DNA of 64,000 bases from Lytechinus variegatus. Lineage: Eukaryota; Echinodermata; Echinoidea; Temnopleuroida; Toxopneustidae. The notes beneath the pieces were generated by a model. That model had not been told where the DNA came from, made no database searches, and worked only from the letters and a program-made list of their open reading frames with translations. Position numbers and translations under genes: made by a program. Numbering within the stretch: the stretch's first letter is position 1; each line of letters opens with the position of its first letter. Location: contig NC_054741.1 in NCBI RefSeq assembly GCF_018143015.1, positions 53,769,048-53,833,047 of the forward strand, in the 5' to 3' direction. Positions 26,801 through 38,075 of the stretch are shown in pieces.

Positions 26801-29800
26801 GTTAGTTATTTCCAGTCTTCTTAATACTTACAAGTCATTTCTCACTTTAAAGTGTTATGTTAGTGAAAACACAAGATCACAGAAATCATGACATTAATTC
26901 TAAAACTGGCTAGGGGATTTAATTTGTTCCCTCCTCGTCACAGAGTTTGATTGCTTCTGTCACACAAGTGGTCCAAAGACTTTGAAAATTCAAGAAAAAA
27001 TGTTGAGACAGTGGGAAAAATTACAAGAAATCATTGAAAGGAATGCTCCTTTATCACAGGTAGACATTAATCACAATTTTTGATGTGGAAAACAAGTTGC
27101 AATAATATACAAATGGTGTTAATGATCACCCCTGATTAGAACAGAACGGCCCTTAGATTGTGCATAATGCACAGAATGCTATGATTTGCATTGTGAAGTA
27201 TTATGCATCAACATGGAAAATGTGCTCTCTGCATTGTGGTGCATCATACTTCACCAAGCTGCCAATAAGGATTATAAAACGTTACTCATCGTAAGTGGTG
27301 ATGATATGAGAATGTCGTGTAACTGATTACTAGTGGTGACTGATAACTCTAAATATAAAAAGTGGTGATATCGTCTGATGCTCATGGTATAATGTCTATA
27401 AAAACAAATCATGGTATAGAGCTTGAATTTGGACAGAACATCACTTACAAATTTTATTTTATCATGCTCATGAAAAACACAAAAAACCGACTTTCATCAA
27501 ATTTGAGATACTTTTCTGTTTCTTATTTTACGTTGTTTCTTTTGAAACAATCTTATTATGAAAAAGAAAACTTTTGTGAATCATAAATGTGTTGTCCTTG
27601 TTTGAGCAGGTTTGGTTGAGTGCTATGTGAAGGCCAACAGGATACGAGATGCCATCACAACATTTACCAACTCAGTCAAGGTGTTAGGCAACAACCCTCG
27701 TACAATCACCTTCCTAGCTTCTCTACTTGCCAGAGATAGACCATCAATGGACAAGGTAGGAACTCATTATCGATCATCACACTCTACGGCCCATATTCTA
27801 AACTCTGGTTAAATTTGTTGATTAACTATGGAAAGCCAATTGTGACATAAATACTTCACAGTACATGGTTGATGTATCAGCTCATTCAACACTCCAATTA
27901 TCCATAAGGGTCTTGGAAACATATATTGCAAACAAAGTTTTTGAAGTTTCTGGCTTTCCATAATCCTAGAACAGAGTTAGACTGTGCCTAAGTTCAGCTG
28001 GACTTTCAGAATAAGGGCCTGTACTTACTACATTAGCATGCTTAGGAGAAAAGTAAGCCAGGCAACACATTTATGGAAATGTTGACTTTTCCTTCTTTTT
28101 TGTAGCATCTCATGATAGTTTTTAGGTCCATTTTCGTAGGTTCTTGGGGATATCAAAATGTTGATATATCAAAAATACTTCTTAGCTCATTCAAGGTTAT
28201 ATTTATCTTATGATTGTTTTTCCTTAAAAATACAGCACTGATATATATTATCAGAATATGGTGAAAATATGTTGTTTTCTACTCAAAACACTTTCATTCC
28301 AGCTTGCTAATTGTCCAATAAATATTGTCAATTGTGGTCACATCATGCCAAATTCATGGTCATTGTGTAGCTAAGATCCAGTATTAATTCACTATTTTGA
28401 ATGAATGAGCAATATTTAGCATATTGTTTATATGCTGTAATGGTTGTAGCAATCATGACTTAATGTGCTGTTGCAAAAGCAGCAATTTACTTTCTCAATA
28501 TACATACTGAAGTAAAACATAATTAATGCATGCAATCTGCATAAACCATGGTTTCAAACCCCCAATTCAAAACCTCCTTTATAAATTTTGGCCTTAGAGT
28601 TGTCAAACCCCTATAATATTAATATATTTTGTAGTGAGGTAAAGTATGACATACATTACCACTATGATACAGTAAGATTTCACATTCCTCAAGTGTTTTG
28701 TATGTAAATTGTATGTATTAGAACCTGTACTGGTGAACCTGTTTTAATTTTATCTTTCACATGTTTTTTTTCTCTTGATCTTTATACATCAAATGATGGT
28801 TAGACTAGGTAGATGGTACAATAAAATGCACTGTATTATTGTGTTAAGGGCAATGGGGGGGGGGGGTGTTCAGTAGGTAACACACAAATGGTTAGGATCA
28901 GTCCTTAAAAGTCAAGTTGACCCCAGAAAAATGTTGATTTGAATAAATAAAGAAAAATCAAACTAGCAGAAAAATGGAAATTTCATCAAAATTGGATGTA
29001 AAATAAGAAAGTTATGACATTTTAAAGTTTACCTTATTTTTCACAAACAGTGATATGCACAGTTGAGATGCACTTGACATGCACATGAGACAGTCGATGA
29101 TGTCACTCACTATTTCTTTTGTTTTTTATTGACTTTGAAATAATTATACAACTTTTCATTTTTTTACAGATTTGACAATAAGGACCAACCTTAATGAACC
29201 ACATAATATAAACAATGCTAATTCCACATGTTCAGGGACAAATTAATTGTTGTTTCACTTGAGAATGAGGAGAAAATTAGAATATTTCATATAATAAAAT
29301 ACAAAAGAAATAGTAAGTGGATGACGTCATCAGTTTCCTCATTTGCATGCCAACCAGCATGTGCATATAACTGTGAAATTAAAGCGGAATTTTAAAATGT
29401 CACAACTTATTTTACATCCAATTTTGATGAAATTTTCAGTGTTGTACTTGTTGGATTTTTCAGGTCTTTTTTTTCAAGTCAACTTTTTTAGGAGTGGAAT
29501 TGTCCTTTATTATGTTGATTCATAAGTTGTTTTTTAGAGCTAAACACCACATATGAATTCTCTTTGTCAACAGGCTAAATCTCTTCTTGATAAGACGTTA
29601 TTCCAGGATCCTAACTACCTCCCAGCAATCTATCTCATGGTGGATATACTCAATCAAGAACAAAAATATGCAGATGCCATCAGTCTGTAAGTTAAACTCT
29701 TTTAACACTGAATTATGTATTGAATTCTAATGTTTGGAGATCAAATGAGGACTGTTTCAAAGAGCATTTTTTCAGTGATTTTTTGTGAAATTCTTTCATT

Positions 29801-32800
29801 TGATTGGCTGAGAAGAGTTGTCGAGATGCCTCACGAAATGTGCCTGCTTTTTTGTCTCACCTGCGAAGCAAAGTGAGACTATAGGCGCCGCTTTTCCGAC
29901 GGCGGCGGCGGTGGCGACGGCGACGGCGGCGTCAACATCAAATCTTAACCTGAGGTTAAGTTTTTGAAATGACGTCATAACTTAGAAAGTATATGGACCT
30001 AGTTAATAAAACTTGGCCATAAGGTTAATCAAGTATTACTGAACATCCTTTTAGAGTTTCATGTCACATGACCAAGGTCAAAGGTCATTTAGGGTCAATG
30101 AACTTAGACCATGTTGGAGGAATCAACATCGAAATCTTAACCTGAGGTTAAGTTTTTGAAATATATATGGACCTAGTTCATGAAACTTGGACATTAGGTT
30201 AATCAAGTATCACTGAACATCCTACATGAGTTTCACGTCACATGACCAAGGTCAAAGGTCATTTAGGGTCAATGAACTTTGGCCGAATTGGGGATATCTG
30301 TTGAATTCCCATCATAACTTTGAAAGTTTATGGATCTGATTCATGAAACTTGGACATAATAGTAATCAAGCATCACTGAAAATTTTGTGCAAGTTTCAGG
30401 TCTCATGATTAAGGTCAAAGGTCATTTAGGGTCAATGAACTTTGGCCGAATCGGGGTTATCTGTTGAATTACCATCATAACTTTGAAAGTTTATTGGTCT
30501 AGTTCATTAAACTTGGACATTAGAGTAATCAAGTATCACTGAACATCCTGTGCGCGTTTCAGGTCACATGACCAAGGTCAAAGGTCAATGAATTTTGGCC
30601 GAATTGGGTGTATCTGTTGAATTACCATCATAACTTTGAAAGTTTATGGATCTGATTCATGAAACTTGTACATAAGAGTAATCAAGTATCACTGAACATC
30701 CTGTTCGAGTTTCAGGTCACATGATCAAGGTCAAAGGTCATGTAAGGTCAATGAACTTTGGCCATGTTGGGGTTTTTTGTTGAATAACCATCATATCTCT
30801 GTAAGTTTATTGGTCTAGTTCATAAAAAGTGGACATAAGAGTAACCATGTATCACTGAACATCTTGTGCGAGTTAGAGTAGTATTCAAAGTCAGCACTGC
30901 TGCTATATTGAACCGCGTGATGCAGGTGAGACGGCCAGAGGCATTCCACTTGTTTTTTTTATCCATTTGGTTCATTGTATGTAGATGTGTATGGATTTGT
31001 AATCATCTTTTGTTTATTTTTTTTGTTCATGTGTAGAGAACTATTACATGAATAATGCAATTACTCATTTTTTCTCATTTTCACTATTGAACATTTTTCT
31101 CATGAATTGTCAGATAAGACATTGTAATAGGTCTGGGTTGTATGTCTCTACCGACTGTAGGTGGTTGCAGGAGGCATTGGTCCGTATTCTGAATTGGGTT
31201 TAACTTTAAATCAGGTTTAACGTTGTAGTTTAAGTATGGAAAGCCAATTGTTACATAATTCACTAATGGTAGAGGTATCATATTTCAGCTCATATTGGCT
31301 CTTAAATCATTCGTGATAGTCTAGGAAGTATAAATAGATGATTGTCTTCACCTTCGATGAATCAGGAAAGAGCACAGCAAACATAAGAAACATATAACTT
31401 AATAACAATTTTGACACTAGGCTTCCCATAGTTTTAGCATAGAGTTACATGTAGACCATGGTCTAAGTTAAACCTGACTTCAGAATACGGGCCATTATGT
31501 TTATGGGTTGTCCATCTGTCCTGTTTTTTATCTCATTATAACTAAAAAATGTTTTGACAGATCAACTTCAACCTGGATCTAAGTATTTTGATAAGAGTGG
31601 CAATGATTTGATTAGTTTTGGGGTATCAGATTTCACTATTTGTTTATTTTAAAAGTTAGATGAGTGGTATATTCTTGGTGTGGCAATGATGGGGGCATAC
31701 GTGTGCAGTCGAGAATCCATCTAGTTAGTTTCATTCAAATGTTTAAAAGATCGCTCTCCCCTTTCCCCAAACATCATCCATGTGTGATATAATGCAGTAC
31801 TAGTAATAAGATATTCATTTTACTCTATCAATACCATAAGGGTAACACAGCAACTGCTGTGTGAAGTCTGCCTATGAAAAATTCATAGGTAGATCGGGCA
31901 GGATCGTTGATTTGAAAGCAGTACTAGTTATGCCTTTGCCCACTGAAGATGGTTGGCAGAGGCAATCCGTCCATTCATCCTGTCTTTGTCCTAATCAAAG
32001 TAGGCAAAGTGGCCCATATTCTGAAGTCTGGTTTGATTTAAACTCTGGTCTAAAGTTGTGGTATAACTTTAGACAGCCAATTGTCAACAAAAATCTCTGA
32101 CACTAGAGGTTCAACGAATCAGCTCATTTCTTAACCGACTGGAAAGGGTAAATAAGATTGTTGTCTTCACTATTAAAGAATTAGGAAAGAGCACAGTGAA
32201 CATAAGAAATATACCATGTTAACAAATTTTGACGTTTGGCTTCCCAGAATTGTAGCACTGAGTTAGACCATGGTCTGAGTTAAACTGAACTCAGCTTCAG
32301 TATGCAAGCCAGTGGGAGTATATCAGGTGTCAATTAACCGTTCTTTACTGTTGTTATTTTTCAGAATTCGCAAGCAGCTTGAGCAGCAGAGTACAAGTCA
32401 GCTTCATCAGATGTTAGGCGATTGTCTAGCACTCAATAGTGAACCACAGGAAGCACTTGATCAGTATAGTATAGCACTCAGGTAAATACTATCAACAATA
32501 TTCATTTAAATAGTGCAGTATCTATGGGGCTGGACAATATATTGTCATTACATAGCTTGTCTGCTATTATTGTAGGTGCTGAAGCCTTCAAGTTTTTAAT
32601 CCTACTGAGTTCCCATTTACCGTACGTGGGTCACGTACAGTCAATGTGGATAAATTTCTTGAAGGAAATGAACGCATGGTGTAGGGTTTTGAACCTATGA
32701 CCCTCTGATTCAAAGACAACCACTACACCATAATTTTTCCACAAAGTCCAGTGAAACCTTTTCCAGAAATTGAGTTTAGTTGAGTTTGTTTTAAAGACCA

Positions 32801-33655
32801 CTCAAGGAAGGAAGAAATTAAAGAGGTGGTTATTATTAATTGCTTTTTAGTTCAAATCAAGTAGCAGTTTATCATTTCAATTTCCAATTCTTTTTCAGTA
32901 TGGATCCCAGCAATGACAAAGCGATGCAAGGGATGCACAAGGTTGAGAAGTCAAGCGATAGTCTAGAAGCAACAGCTGAAGATGATATGGATGCTATAGA
33001 GGAGAGTGGGGAGGATGTAGGGGAGTATGAAAACAGTGACCCTGAAGGATCATGGGTAGACAATGAGGTGAGTCACATCAGTCTTTTATCTTTCTTTGTT
33101 ACTTTTTTGTGTTTTGTTTTTAAAGGGATAGAATTCAGTGGTTATGGCAAAAAAATCCTGTGATCAGCAGTTATATTACTTTCAATGGATAAAAATATGC
33201 CTATGAATTGTGTGATGTTCTTTCAATGAATTCTGATGAGGTTATTGCTTTTGTCTTAGAGGAATGAAATGTAACAGCCACTTGGCAATAGGCTCAGATG
33301 CCCACACACCTGTAAGCTTAGCAATAAATGACAAAGGGTTTCTGTTATAAATGCGGGTACCGGTAACTGGAATTCCCATTGTGTTTAAGTGTGTGTAGGT
33401 GCTTGAATGCAAAAGTGAAGTTTTAGTCCAAGGAATCCTCGATTTGATTATAAAAGATTTTCAAATGCCCCTCATGAAATATATATCTTTCATAGCTACA
33501 CCTACCTGTAAAGCAAACTGTGAACCAAATTTCAAGAGAATTTAAAATCATCTTATTGACTAAAGACAAATGATAATAGAAAAGTCACAAAAAATTTCTG
33601 AATGAGAGCCTTGATTCTATCATGTCTTTCTCTTGTTTTGCAGTGGTTAAGCTGA
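14846..33655 (+). CDS. ANAPC7: Anaphase-promoting complex subunit 7 (15 coding exons)
   Basis: A TPR scaffold subunit of the APC/C ubiquitin ligase, which binds regulators and supports cyclin and securin turnover. Exons: 14846-14917, 19062-19184, 20075-20248, 21321-21436, 21941-22054, 22630-22717, 23318-23413, 24597-24685, 25293-25410, 26451-26592, 27610-27755, 29574-29686, 32365-32481, 32899-33067, 33644-33655. All have GT-AG borders and total 1689 nt, 562 aa (human 565). Landmarks matching vertebrate APC7: YQLLVYYADALYEEQEY (exon 2), PKVNMALAKLYQK and YKEVLRQCPLAL (exons 4-5), LDPHHLRGMEIY (exon 8), EPWVAMGYY (exon 9), VQALLLKGKGLLEM (exon 10), AKSLLDKTL (exon 12), LDQYSIALSMDP (exons 13-14). 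The tail is acidic and ends in WLS. The first Met is used; the in-frame Met 6 is an alternative. ATTAAA at 33791-33796 is a possible polyadenylation signal. Odd features: intron 1 is 4.1 kb with a foldback, and the exon 5 donor is copied in an array. Confidence 0.95.
15872..16017. repeat. Two-copy tandem duplication, about 70 bp
   Basis: GTTGTGATCGATGT..AGTGGGAAGAAAGATGCACGCAAGTCCACGATGC is repeated as GTTGTGATCGGTGTAGTGGG..ACGTGCAAGTCCATGATGC within ANAPC7 intron 1. Divergence is modest. Confidence 0.75.
16180..16305. repeat. (TTTC)n(TTCC)n microsatellite
   Basis: A pyrimidine tract of TTTC and then TTCC units in ANAPC7 intron 1. Confidence 0.9.
16560..16675. mobile_element. Family E element fragment ('cgggcaagt')
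   Basis: One end is preserved (CACTTGCCCGACTGGGCAAG..AGCTAAGTAGCACCCTG) with internal GGGCAAGT repeats. It matches the end of the complete copy at 20964-21289; the other end is missing. Confidence 0.65.
17620..18440. mobile_element. Foldback element, 821 bp, TA-flanked, ANAPC7 intron 1
   Basis: It starts CAGTGCGTCC and ends GGACGCACTG, flanked by TA on both sides (17618-17619, 18441-18442), as in Tc1/mariner insertions. The arms are about 340 bp, run 17620-17960 and 18105-18440, and match closely, for example TTCTGGTCATTTGAAATAAG against CTTATTTCAAATGACCAGAA. A unique spacer of about 140 bp lies between them. No transposase. It is transcribed with ANAPC7 intron 1 and could form a long intramolecular duplex. 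Confidence 0.9.
20964..21289. mobile_element. Family E MITE next to ANAPC7 exon 4 acceptor
   Basis: Ends CAGGGTGCTACTTAGAAG and GCTTATGTAGCACCCTG are inverted, each followed inward by TGCCCAGTCGGGCAAGT-type repeats. TGATTG precedes and TGATTA follows, a probable 6-bp duplication with one change. The right end is only 31 bases before exon 4 (21321), so this insertion closely limits the space left for the acceptor's branch point. Confidence 0.8.
22028..22435 (+). repeat. Nine-unit tandem array copying the ANAPC7 exon 5/donor junction
   Basis: Units of about 47 bp follow CATGCCCA..GCAAGCATGGAATG/GTAAGAAAGACAGTCAATA. Unit 1 is the real exon 5 end (22028-22054) plus the donor at 22055. Later units begin near 22074, 22107, 22157, 22205, 22254, 22301, 22348 and 22394. 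GTAAGA recurs at 22091, 22286, 22375 and 22422; other units have GTAGAA, GTAATA or lost donors. Reading through the authentic donor in frame gives TGG TAA, so any downstream donor use would add an immediate stop. The minus-strand open frame across the array is an artefact. Confidence 0.9.
23656..24072. mobile_element. MITE family C, full palindromic copy, ANAPC7 intron 7
   Basis: GGCCCAAATTCACAAAGGTGG at the left is inverted at the right as CCACCTTTGTGAAATCAGGCC. Both arms contain GCGCGCTTTTGTCACAGTGC-like and CCAAATTGACGCCTGTT strings, and an inner hairpin reads GAGTCCACTGTTT..AAACAGTGGACTC. 417 bp with no coding capacity. Confidence 0.88.
24738..24935. repeat. (GAT)n/(GGT)n microsatellite
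   Basis: Imperfect GATGATGAT and GGTGGTGAT runs in ANAPC7 intron 8. The methionine-rich plus frame across it is not a gene. Confidence 0.92.
27788..28019. mobile_element. MITE family A, copy 1 (decayed), ANAPC7 intron 11
   Basis: It starts GGCCCATATTCTAAACTCTG and ends GACTTTCAGAATAAGGGCC, with inner TATGGAAAGCCAATTGT and CTGGCTTTCCATAAT. This is the oldest-looking of five copies. Confidence 0.72.
28904..29510. mobile_element. MITE family B, copy 2, ANAPC7 intron 11
   Basis: Starts TTAAAAGTCAAGTTGACCCC and ends GGAGTGGAATTGTCCTTT. The internal sequence, including AATAAGGACCAACCTTAA and the inverted CACTCACTATTTCTTT pair, aligns along its length with copies at 6342-6930 and 41462-42026. Confidence 0.75.
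29850..30952 (+). repeat. Family D element, copy 1, with tandem DR1 units
   Basis: It begins with TGTCTCACCTGCGAAGCAAA and a GC-rich GGCGGCGGCGG tract, and ends GATGCAGGTGAGACGGCCAG. In between lie about six diverged units of roughly 150 bp. Five contain AGGTCAAAGGTCA, a perfect DR1 nuclear-receptor type repeat (30075, 30249, 30412, 30575, 30728). A close inverted copy lies at 42233-43321. No protein-coding frame. Located in ANAPC7 intron 12. Confidence 0.9.
31179..31493. mobile_element. MITE family A, copy 2, TSD ATT
   Basis: Ends GGTCCGTATTCTGAATTGGG and CTTCAGAATACGGGCC are inverted, each followed inward by a GTTTAA-rich stretch and a GGAAAGCC/GGCTTCCC pair. ATT flanks both sides. The 3-bp duplication and GG termini fit a Harbinger-type non-autonomous element. 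Located in ANAPC7 intron 12. Confidence 0.85.
32011..32310. mobile_element. MITE family A, copy 3, TSD AGT
   Basis: Starts GGCCCATATTCTGAAGTC and ends CTTCAGTATGCAAGCC, flanked by AGT on both sides. Internal sequence aligns with copy 2, 0.5 kb away. The last element in ANAPC7 intron 12 before exon 13. Confidence 0.85.
32671..32732 (-). mobile_element. tRNA-like SINE head
   Basis: In minus sense, TGGTGTAGTGG resembles a Pol III A box, and GGTTCAAAACC (32695-32685) is a near-consensus B box. Terminal ATGGTGTAG/CTACACCAT can pair like an acceptor stem. The spacing is too short for a full tRNA, so a SINE or tRNA-derived fragment is more likely. Located in ANAPC7 intron 13. Confidence 0.55.
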
Positions 33656-34196
33656 TGTGAGTCATGCTGCTGTAATCAGAGAGGGAGCTGTAGTGGAAGC
33701 CATCTTTTCTACCGAAGTTCAAACATCAGACATTAATGGTCAAGGATGCTGGTAGTGTTTATATTTCAGTGAAAAGACATGGACCAAGTGATTAAAGTAC
33801 TTTGAGGGACTTTTCTTCAAGTTACATGTTCACCATTGAACTGCTACGTAAATACACCATAGTGGTCTGCTTTGTGATCGATGCAGACAAGAGTCATTGG
33901 AGAGAAGCAATGCAATACATTGAGCATGCCCAGACTTGACTGATTGACATTGCCTGATATATCACCTGCTCATGATGACACGGCTTTCCCCAATCCTTCG
34001 CTAGACAAAATAATGGACAGGCAGCAAGTACTTGCGCATATGGTGTATCATGTTGCTAACAATTTTCTATACCGTGGAGACAAAAAGGAAGCTATTCTGA
34101 GTGACGTTCAGGTACTTGGCTATCAGTCCCCTAGTCAATGTTAAAATCGAAAAGTCCCCCTACTGGTGTTATTGAACCTGAGAATGAATTCCCATT
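33656..34196 (+). other. ANAPC7 3' UTR / flank
   Basis: Continuous with the terminal exon. It holds no repeat or further exon that I recognise. ATTAAA at 33791 is the nearest candidate polyadenylation hexamer. Confidence 0.5.
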
Positions 34197-34436
34197 GGGT
34201 GATTTCAAGTTCGGTGTTGACCTTGGTGTTGGTGTTAGTGTTGAAATTTCGATTGCTTCCCCTAGCTCCAAAACTTATTCAGAGTTTGTAAAACTGATCC
34301 AGATCACATTATTGACATCTCAACAACTAGTGAGTGACTTTTCGGGACCATCGTCATTTTATGTTTGGTGTTATAATCGTGCAAAAATTGACCCAACACC
34401 AACACCAAAAGGTCAACACTGAATTTGAAATCACCC
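34197..34436. mobile_element. 240-bp MITE, TSD ATT
   Basis: GGGTGATTTCAAGTTCGGTG on the left is inverted as GAATTTGAAATCACCC on the right, with GGTGTTGGTGTT / AACACCAACACC inside. ATT duplicates flank it (34194-34196, 34437-34439). A 3-bp duplication with GGG ends fits the Harbinger type. Confidence 0.82.
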
Positions 34437-34671
34437 ATTGTGTCCTCTGCAACTTGTAGTCATGGTATAGTTCTAGTTTACAATGATATACAGTTGTGCT
34501 CAAAAAGTTAGTGAACCCCATTACAAAATGCACTCCTTCATGCCGAGTCCTGAATGTAGACAACATCATTAAAATGTTCGGCATGCTCAGGGAAACAAAC
34601 TTTATTGAATATATTTTATCACTTGACTTCACAATCAAATATCTAAAACTTGGCAGAACCTGAATGCTTCA

Positions 34672-35522
34672 AAGGGGTCCTCCGGGTTGGAAACATTTAT
34701 ATCTGAATATATACTGTAAAATTCAGAGCAAAATGCTGAAAATTTCAGCAAAATCGGATAACCAATAATGAAGTTATTAAATTTTAACGTTTAGCATTAT
34801 TTTTGTGAAAATAGTTATATGCCCGTATTCTGAACTTGGGTTTAAATCAAACTCTGGCTTAAAGTTGTAGTTTAACTATGGAAAGCCAATGTATCAGCTC
34901 ATTTGACTCCCAAAACATTATTAACTGCCTTGGAAGGATAAGTTTGAGTTATCTTCACCATTAAAGAATTATTAAAGACCACAGTAAACATGAGAAGAAA
35001 TCACTGTAAACCAAAGTTTGAAACGTTTGGCTTCCCATAATTTAAGCACAGAGTTAGACCATGGTTTAAGTTAAACCTGACTTCAGAATACGGGCCATAG
35101 AGTCTATGCACGTCATCATGAATATTCATTAGGTGGGCTGATGATGTCACATCCCCACTGTCCTCTTTCTCTTGTTATTACATGAAATCATAATTGCTCC
35201 ATTTTTTTTCATACATGTGTGAATGATTTATCTCCTCTATAATGAAATAAGTTGCAACAATGATTATCCAATGGACTAAATCCATTGTCAACCCAATTTT
35301 TTCAGCTCTTGGTAAAAAAAATTGAATAATACAAAATACAATTTTATGTAATAAAATTCAAAAGAACAAGTGGGGATATTTCTCCTGAATATTTCAATTC
35401 GTCAAAATGCCATAACTTTGTTTTTCGTTGTCCGATTTAGATAAGTATTTTCAGTGTTTTATTTGTCTGATTTTTCTTTATCTGTTTAAATCAAATTATT
35501 ATCAGCCCGGAGCATCACTTTA
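34672..35522. mobile_element. Nested element related to family B
   Basis: Outer strings AAAGGGGTCCTCCGGGTTGG and CAGCCCGGAGCATCACTTT are weakly inverted. The interior shares the layout of family B (AAAATTTCAGCAAAATCGGA, a 'gatgatgtcac' core, then TTTTCAGTGTTTTATTTGTC). Family A copy 4 is inserted in its middle. Confidence 0.6.
34820..35096. mobile_element. MITE family A, copy 4, TSD ATA (innermost)
   Basis: Starts TGCCCGTATTCTGAACTTGG and ends CTTCAGAATACGGGCC, flanked by ATA. It interrupts the family B-related element, so it is the youngest of the three nested insertions here. Confidence 0.83.
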
Positions 35523-35633
35523 ATTTTGTGGTGGGGTTCACTAACTTCTGAGCAGCACTGTAAATATGCAGTCAAACCTGTCTCTTGAAAAGCCACCTAG
35601 AGGAAACAGAAAAAGTGGCCACTAGAGACAGGT

Positions 35634-36720
35634 TTTCAGTTTATTTCCAATTTGTCTAATGCCAATTCTTCCAATTGCCAACTCGTCTATTACCATTTGG
35701 TCAATCTTCAGTTCATCAACTCATTACATGGTCCATTTTCATTTAGTCTAATGCCAATCCGTCTAATAACCAGTTGGTCCATATACCATTTGGTTTAACC
35801 CTAAATAGACTGGGCTATTTCGACGCCTAAGAAGACTGGTTGTCAGCCCCCCCCTTATGATCTCGGCCGTTGATCGCGCGATCGCGACGAAAATTGGCAC
35901 ACGCGTTACCTTATCTACATTATCTACAAAACTATAACATCAAATTCTGCAAAAAAACTCATGTCTCATTAATTATGCTAATTTATTCGTAGAATCATAA
36001 GTTTGCTCTAATTAAATAAATGCCCCTGAAATGCTAATTTTTATTTCACATAATCTAGATAGGCATCTGATCAAATTGATTTTAAAAAAAATTCAAAATC
36101 ACATTTATTTTCTTATGTATTTCTTTGTTTTTCGACTTTTTGTTTTTTATTGTTTTTTCAATGGAAATTGTCGGGGACTTTATTTTGACCATAAACAAGA
36201 TAAAATAAATTGATTTTAAGCAGTAAAAGGAAAAATAGTGATACATTTATGAATTTTGGCTAAGAACACTATTTGCATTGGATTTGTACAAAAATTCACG
36301 TTTTTGAGTAATTTTGGGTCTGCATGCACTTACGAAATGTTGCGTAATTTTGGAACCGCGTATCCGGGGGTCACAATTTTGGTCTCAAAAGTTGCGCGAG
36401 ACTTGAAATTAAAAAGTCTGTGAGCGACGCGGTCAAAAAATTTCGCGCGGCAGATTTATCGCGAAAAATGTCGAGGGGGGGGCTGAATCAGCCCCCCAGT
36501 CTTTTTAGGGTTAATGTAAAGTGTTAATAATGCAAAATGAATGAAAACAAAATGGGTATTAGACAAACTGGTTATTGGACAAAATGGTGATTAGACAAAG
36601 TGATGATTGGACCAAATGGTTATTGGACCAAATGGTTGTTAGACGAAATGTTGGATGGAATGGCAGTAGACTAAATGAAGGTAGACCAAGTGGTGAGTGG
36701 ACAAATTGGCAATTTACTGT
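35634..36720. mobile_element. Element with inverted ends made of ~20-bp minisatellite units
   Basis: CAGTTTATTTCCAATTTGTC at the left is inverted as GACAAATTGGCAATTTACTG at the right. Each end continues inward with degenerate units such as ATTGGACAAAATGGT on the right and ACCATTTGGTC..AGTCTAAT on the left. A piggyBac-like insertion splits the two ends. Confidence 0.75.
35799..36510. mobile_element. piggyBac-like non-autonomous element, TTAA duplication
   Basis: Ends CCCTAAATAGACTGGG and CCCAGTCTTTTTAGGG are inverted and flanked exactly by TTAA (35795-35798, 36511-36514). TTAA targets and CCC termini are typical of piggyBac relatives. 712 bp, no transposase frame. A second inverted pair, GGGGGGCTGATTC-type, lies just inside the right end. 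Confidence 0.88.
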
Positions 36721-36816
36721 TTTCACTATAACCACTGATGTAACCACTAAGACTGGTTTGACTGCATTACATTATCAGGGTCCATGTTACGAATCGTCAC
36801 TGTGATTGATCTGATA

Positions 36817-37205
36817 AGTAGCAACCATGGCAAGCCAGCGATGCTAAGAACCAAAATGCATTTTATTCATGTGATGCATACTCAGAGTTGCCAATAAGTC
36901 ACAACCATGGCAAGTCAGCGATGCTAAGAACCAAAATGCATTTTATTGATGTGATGGGTAAAATTTTTTCTCAAAAACTTAGCGATGCTAAGAACCAAAA
37001 TGCATTTTATTGATGTGATGGGTAAACTTTTTTCTCAAAAACTAAATCACAGCCTCTTTAAAACCTGCATTTTCAACTCTTCTAATATTACCTCCTACAA
37101 ATGAAAACTATAATACTCTAGTCTTGTTCTGGAATAGTTCTGGCAAGTCAGCGATGCTAAGAACCAAAATGCATTTTATTGATGTGATGCATACATCAGA
37201 GCTGC
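36817..37205. repeat. Four copies of a ~50-bp unit with two templated inserts
   Basis: AGCGATGCTAAGAACCAAAA..GTGATG occurs at about 36837, 36917, 36981 and 37150. After copy 2 there is a 23-bp piece (GGGTAAAATTTTTTCTC..) and after copy 3 a 122-bp piece, both matching the single locus at 39222-39343. Outer flanks (CATACTCAGAGTTGCCAA, CATACATCAGAGCTGCCAA) also match each other. Confidence 0.88.
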
Positions 37206-37739
37206 CAAGTAGTACTGATTTTCAGTATTTAGTACTGAAAAGTGAGAAAAATACTGATAGTTTAATGTAAAATACTGATTTCTAAAGATTCAGTTTTATG
37301 TGTTGTCTGATTTCCTCACCGAAATACTGATTTTCAACTTAAGAAATACTGAAATGTTCTTTTTCAGGTTGGCAACTTTGCATACTAATGCAGACGTCCC
37401 CATTTTGCAGGCTCCTGTCTGTTTGCAAAAGGATGGGTGCATTACCGAAATGTTGAGATTGACCTGATGAATCACAACTCTTTGTAAGGTGGGGCCCAGA
37501 GCACCATTTCATGAAAATTCTCTTCCTCTATTTTGATTTACAAATTTGATATTGACAATATTCATTAATTATATTGCTATTATTATAATGATGAAAATAA
37601 TATTTGATAGTAATAATACGATTATTTACATCTTAATGAAAGACATAGTTCAAAGGGTTTGAAGAGGTTTGGTTAGCATTAAAATAAGTATCCCCACAAC
37701 CAGAACTGTCATAATTCATTATGTTCACAATCATCAAAA

Positions 37740-38075
37740 AAGATATATCATTAGGACCTTCATCACAAATCATCATCATCATCATCACTACCGATTGGAC
37801 AATCACCACCACTATCATCATGGTGGTGACATCCTCATTATCATCACTACCAATAGGTCCATCATCACAAGCATCATCTACAGCATCATCATCGCCAATA
37901 CAACATCTCTGCCAATGCAACCATCATCACCACCACAATCATCATCACTAACAATAGGATCATCATTATTGCAGTTATGAACATCACCACAATCCATGAG
38001 TACGGTATGAGAACCATCACTGTCCTCATCAATTGCAATCGGTACAGAAGTCACCACCACTAGCACCACCCACAT
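37740..38075. repeat. (CAT)n/(CAC)n low-complexity tract
   Basis: Imperfect ATCATCATC and CACCACCATC runs. Histidine/serine- or isoleucine-rich frames read in both directions are artefacts. Confidence 0.9.

Larger units (their letters stand above)
34491..35560. mobile_element. Tc1/mariner-like non-autonomous element (outer of three nested)
   Basis: Ends are CAGTTGTGCTCAAAAAG and CTTCTGAGCAGCACTG, with inner AGTTAGTGAACCCCA / TGGGGTTCACTAACT. TA lies on both sides. It carries no transposase, and its interior is occupied by the element at 34672-35522. Confidence 0.82.

Noticed and set aside
32671-32732. Functional tRNA gene
   Set aside because: A and B boxes are present, but the space for D, anticodon and variable parts is too short.
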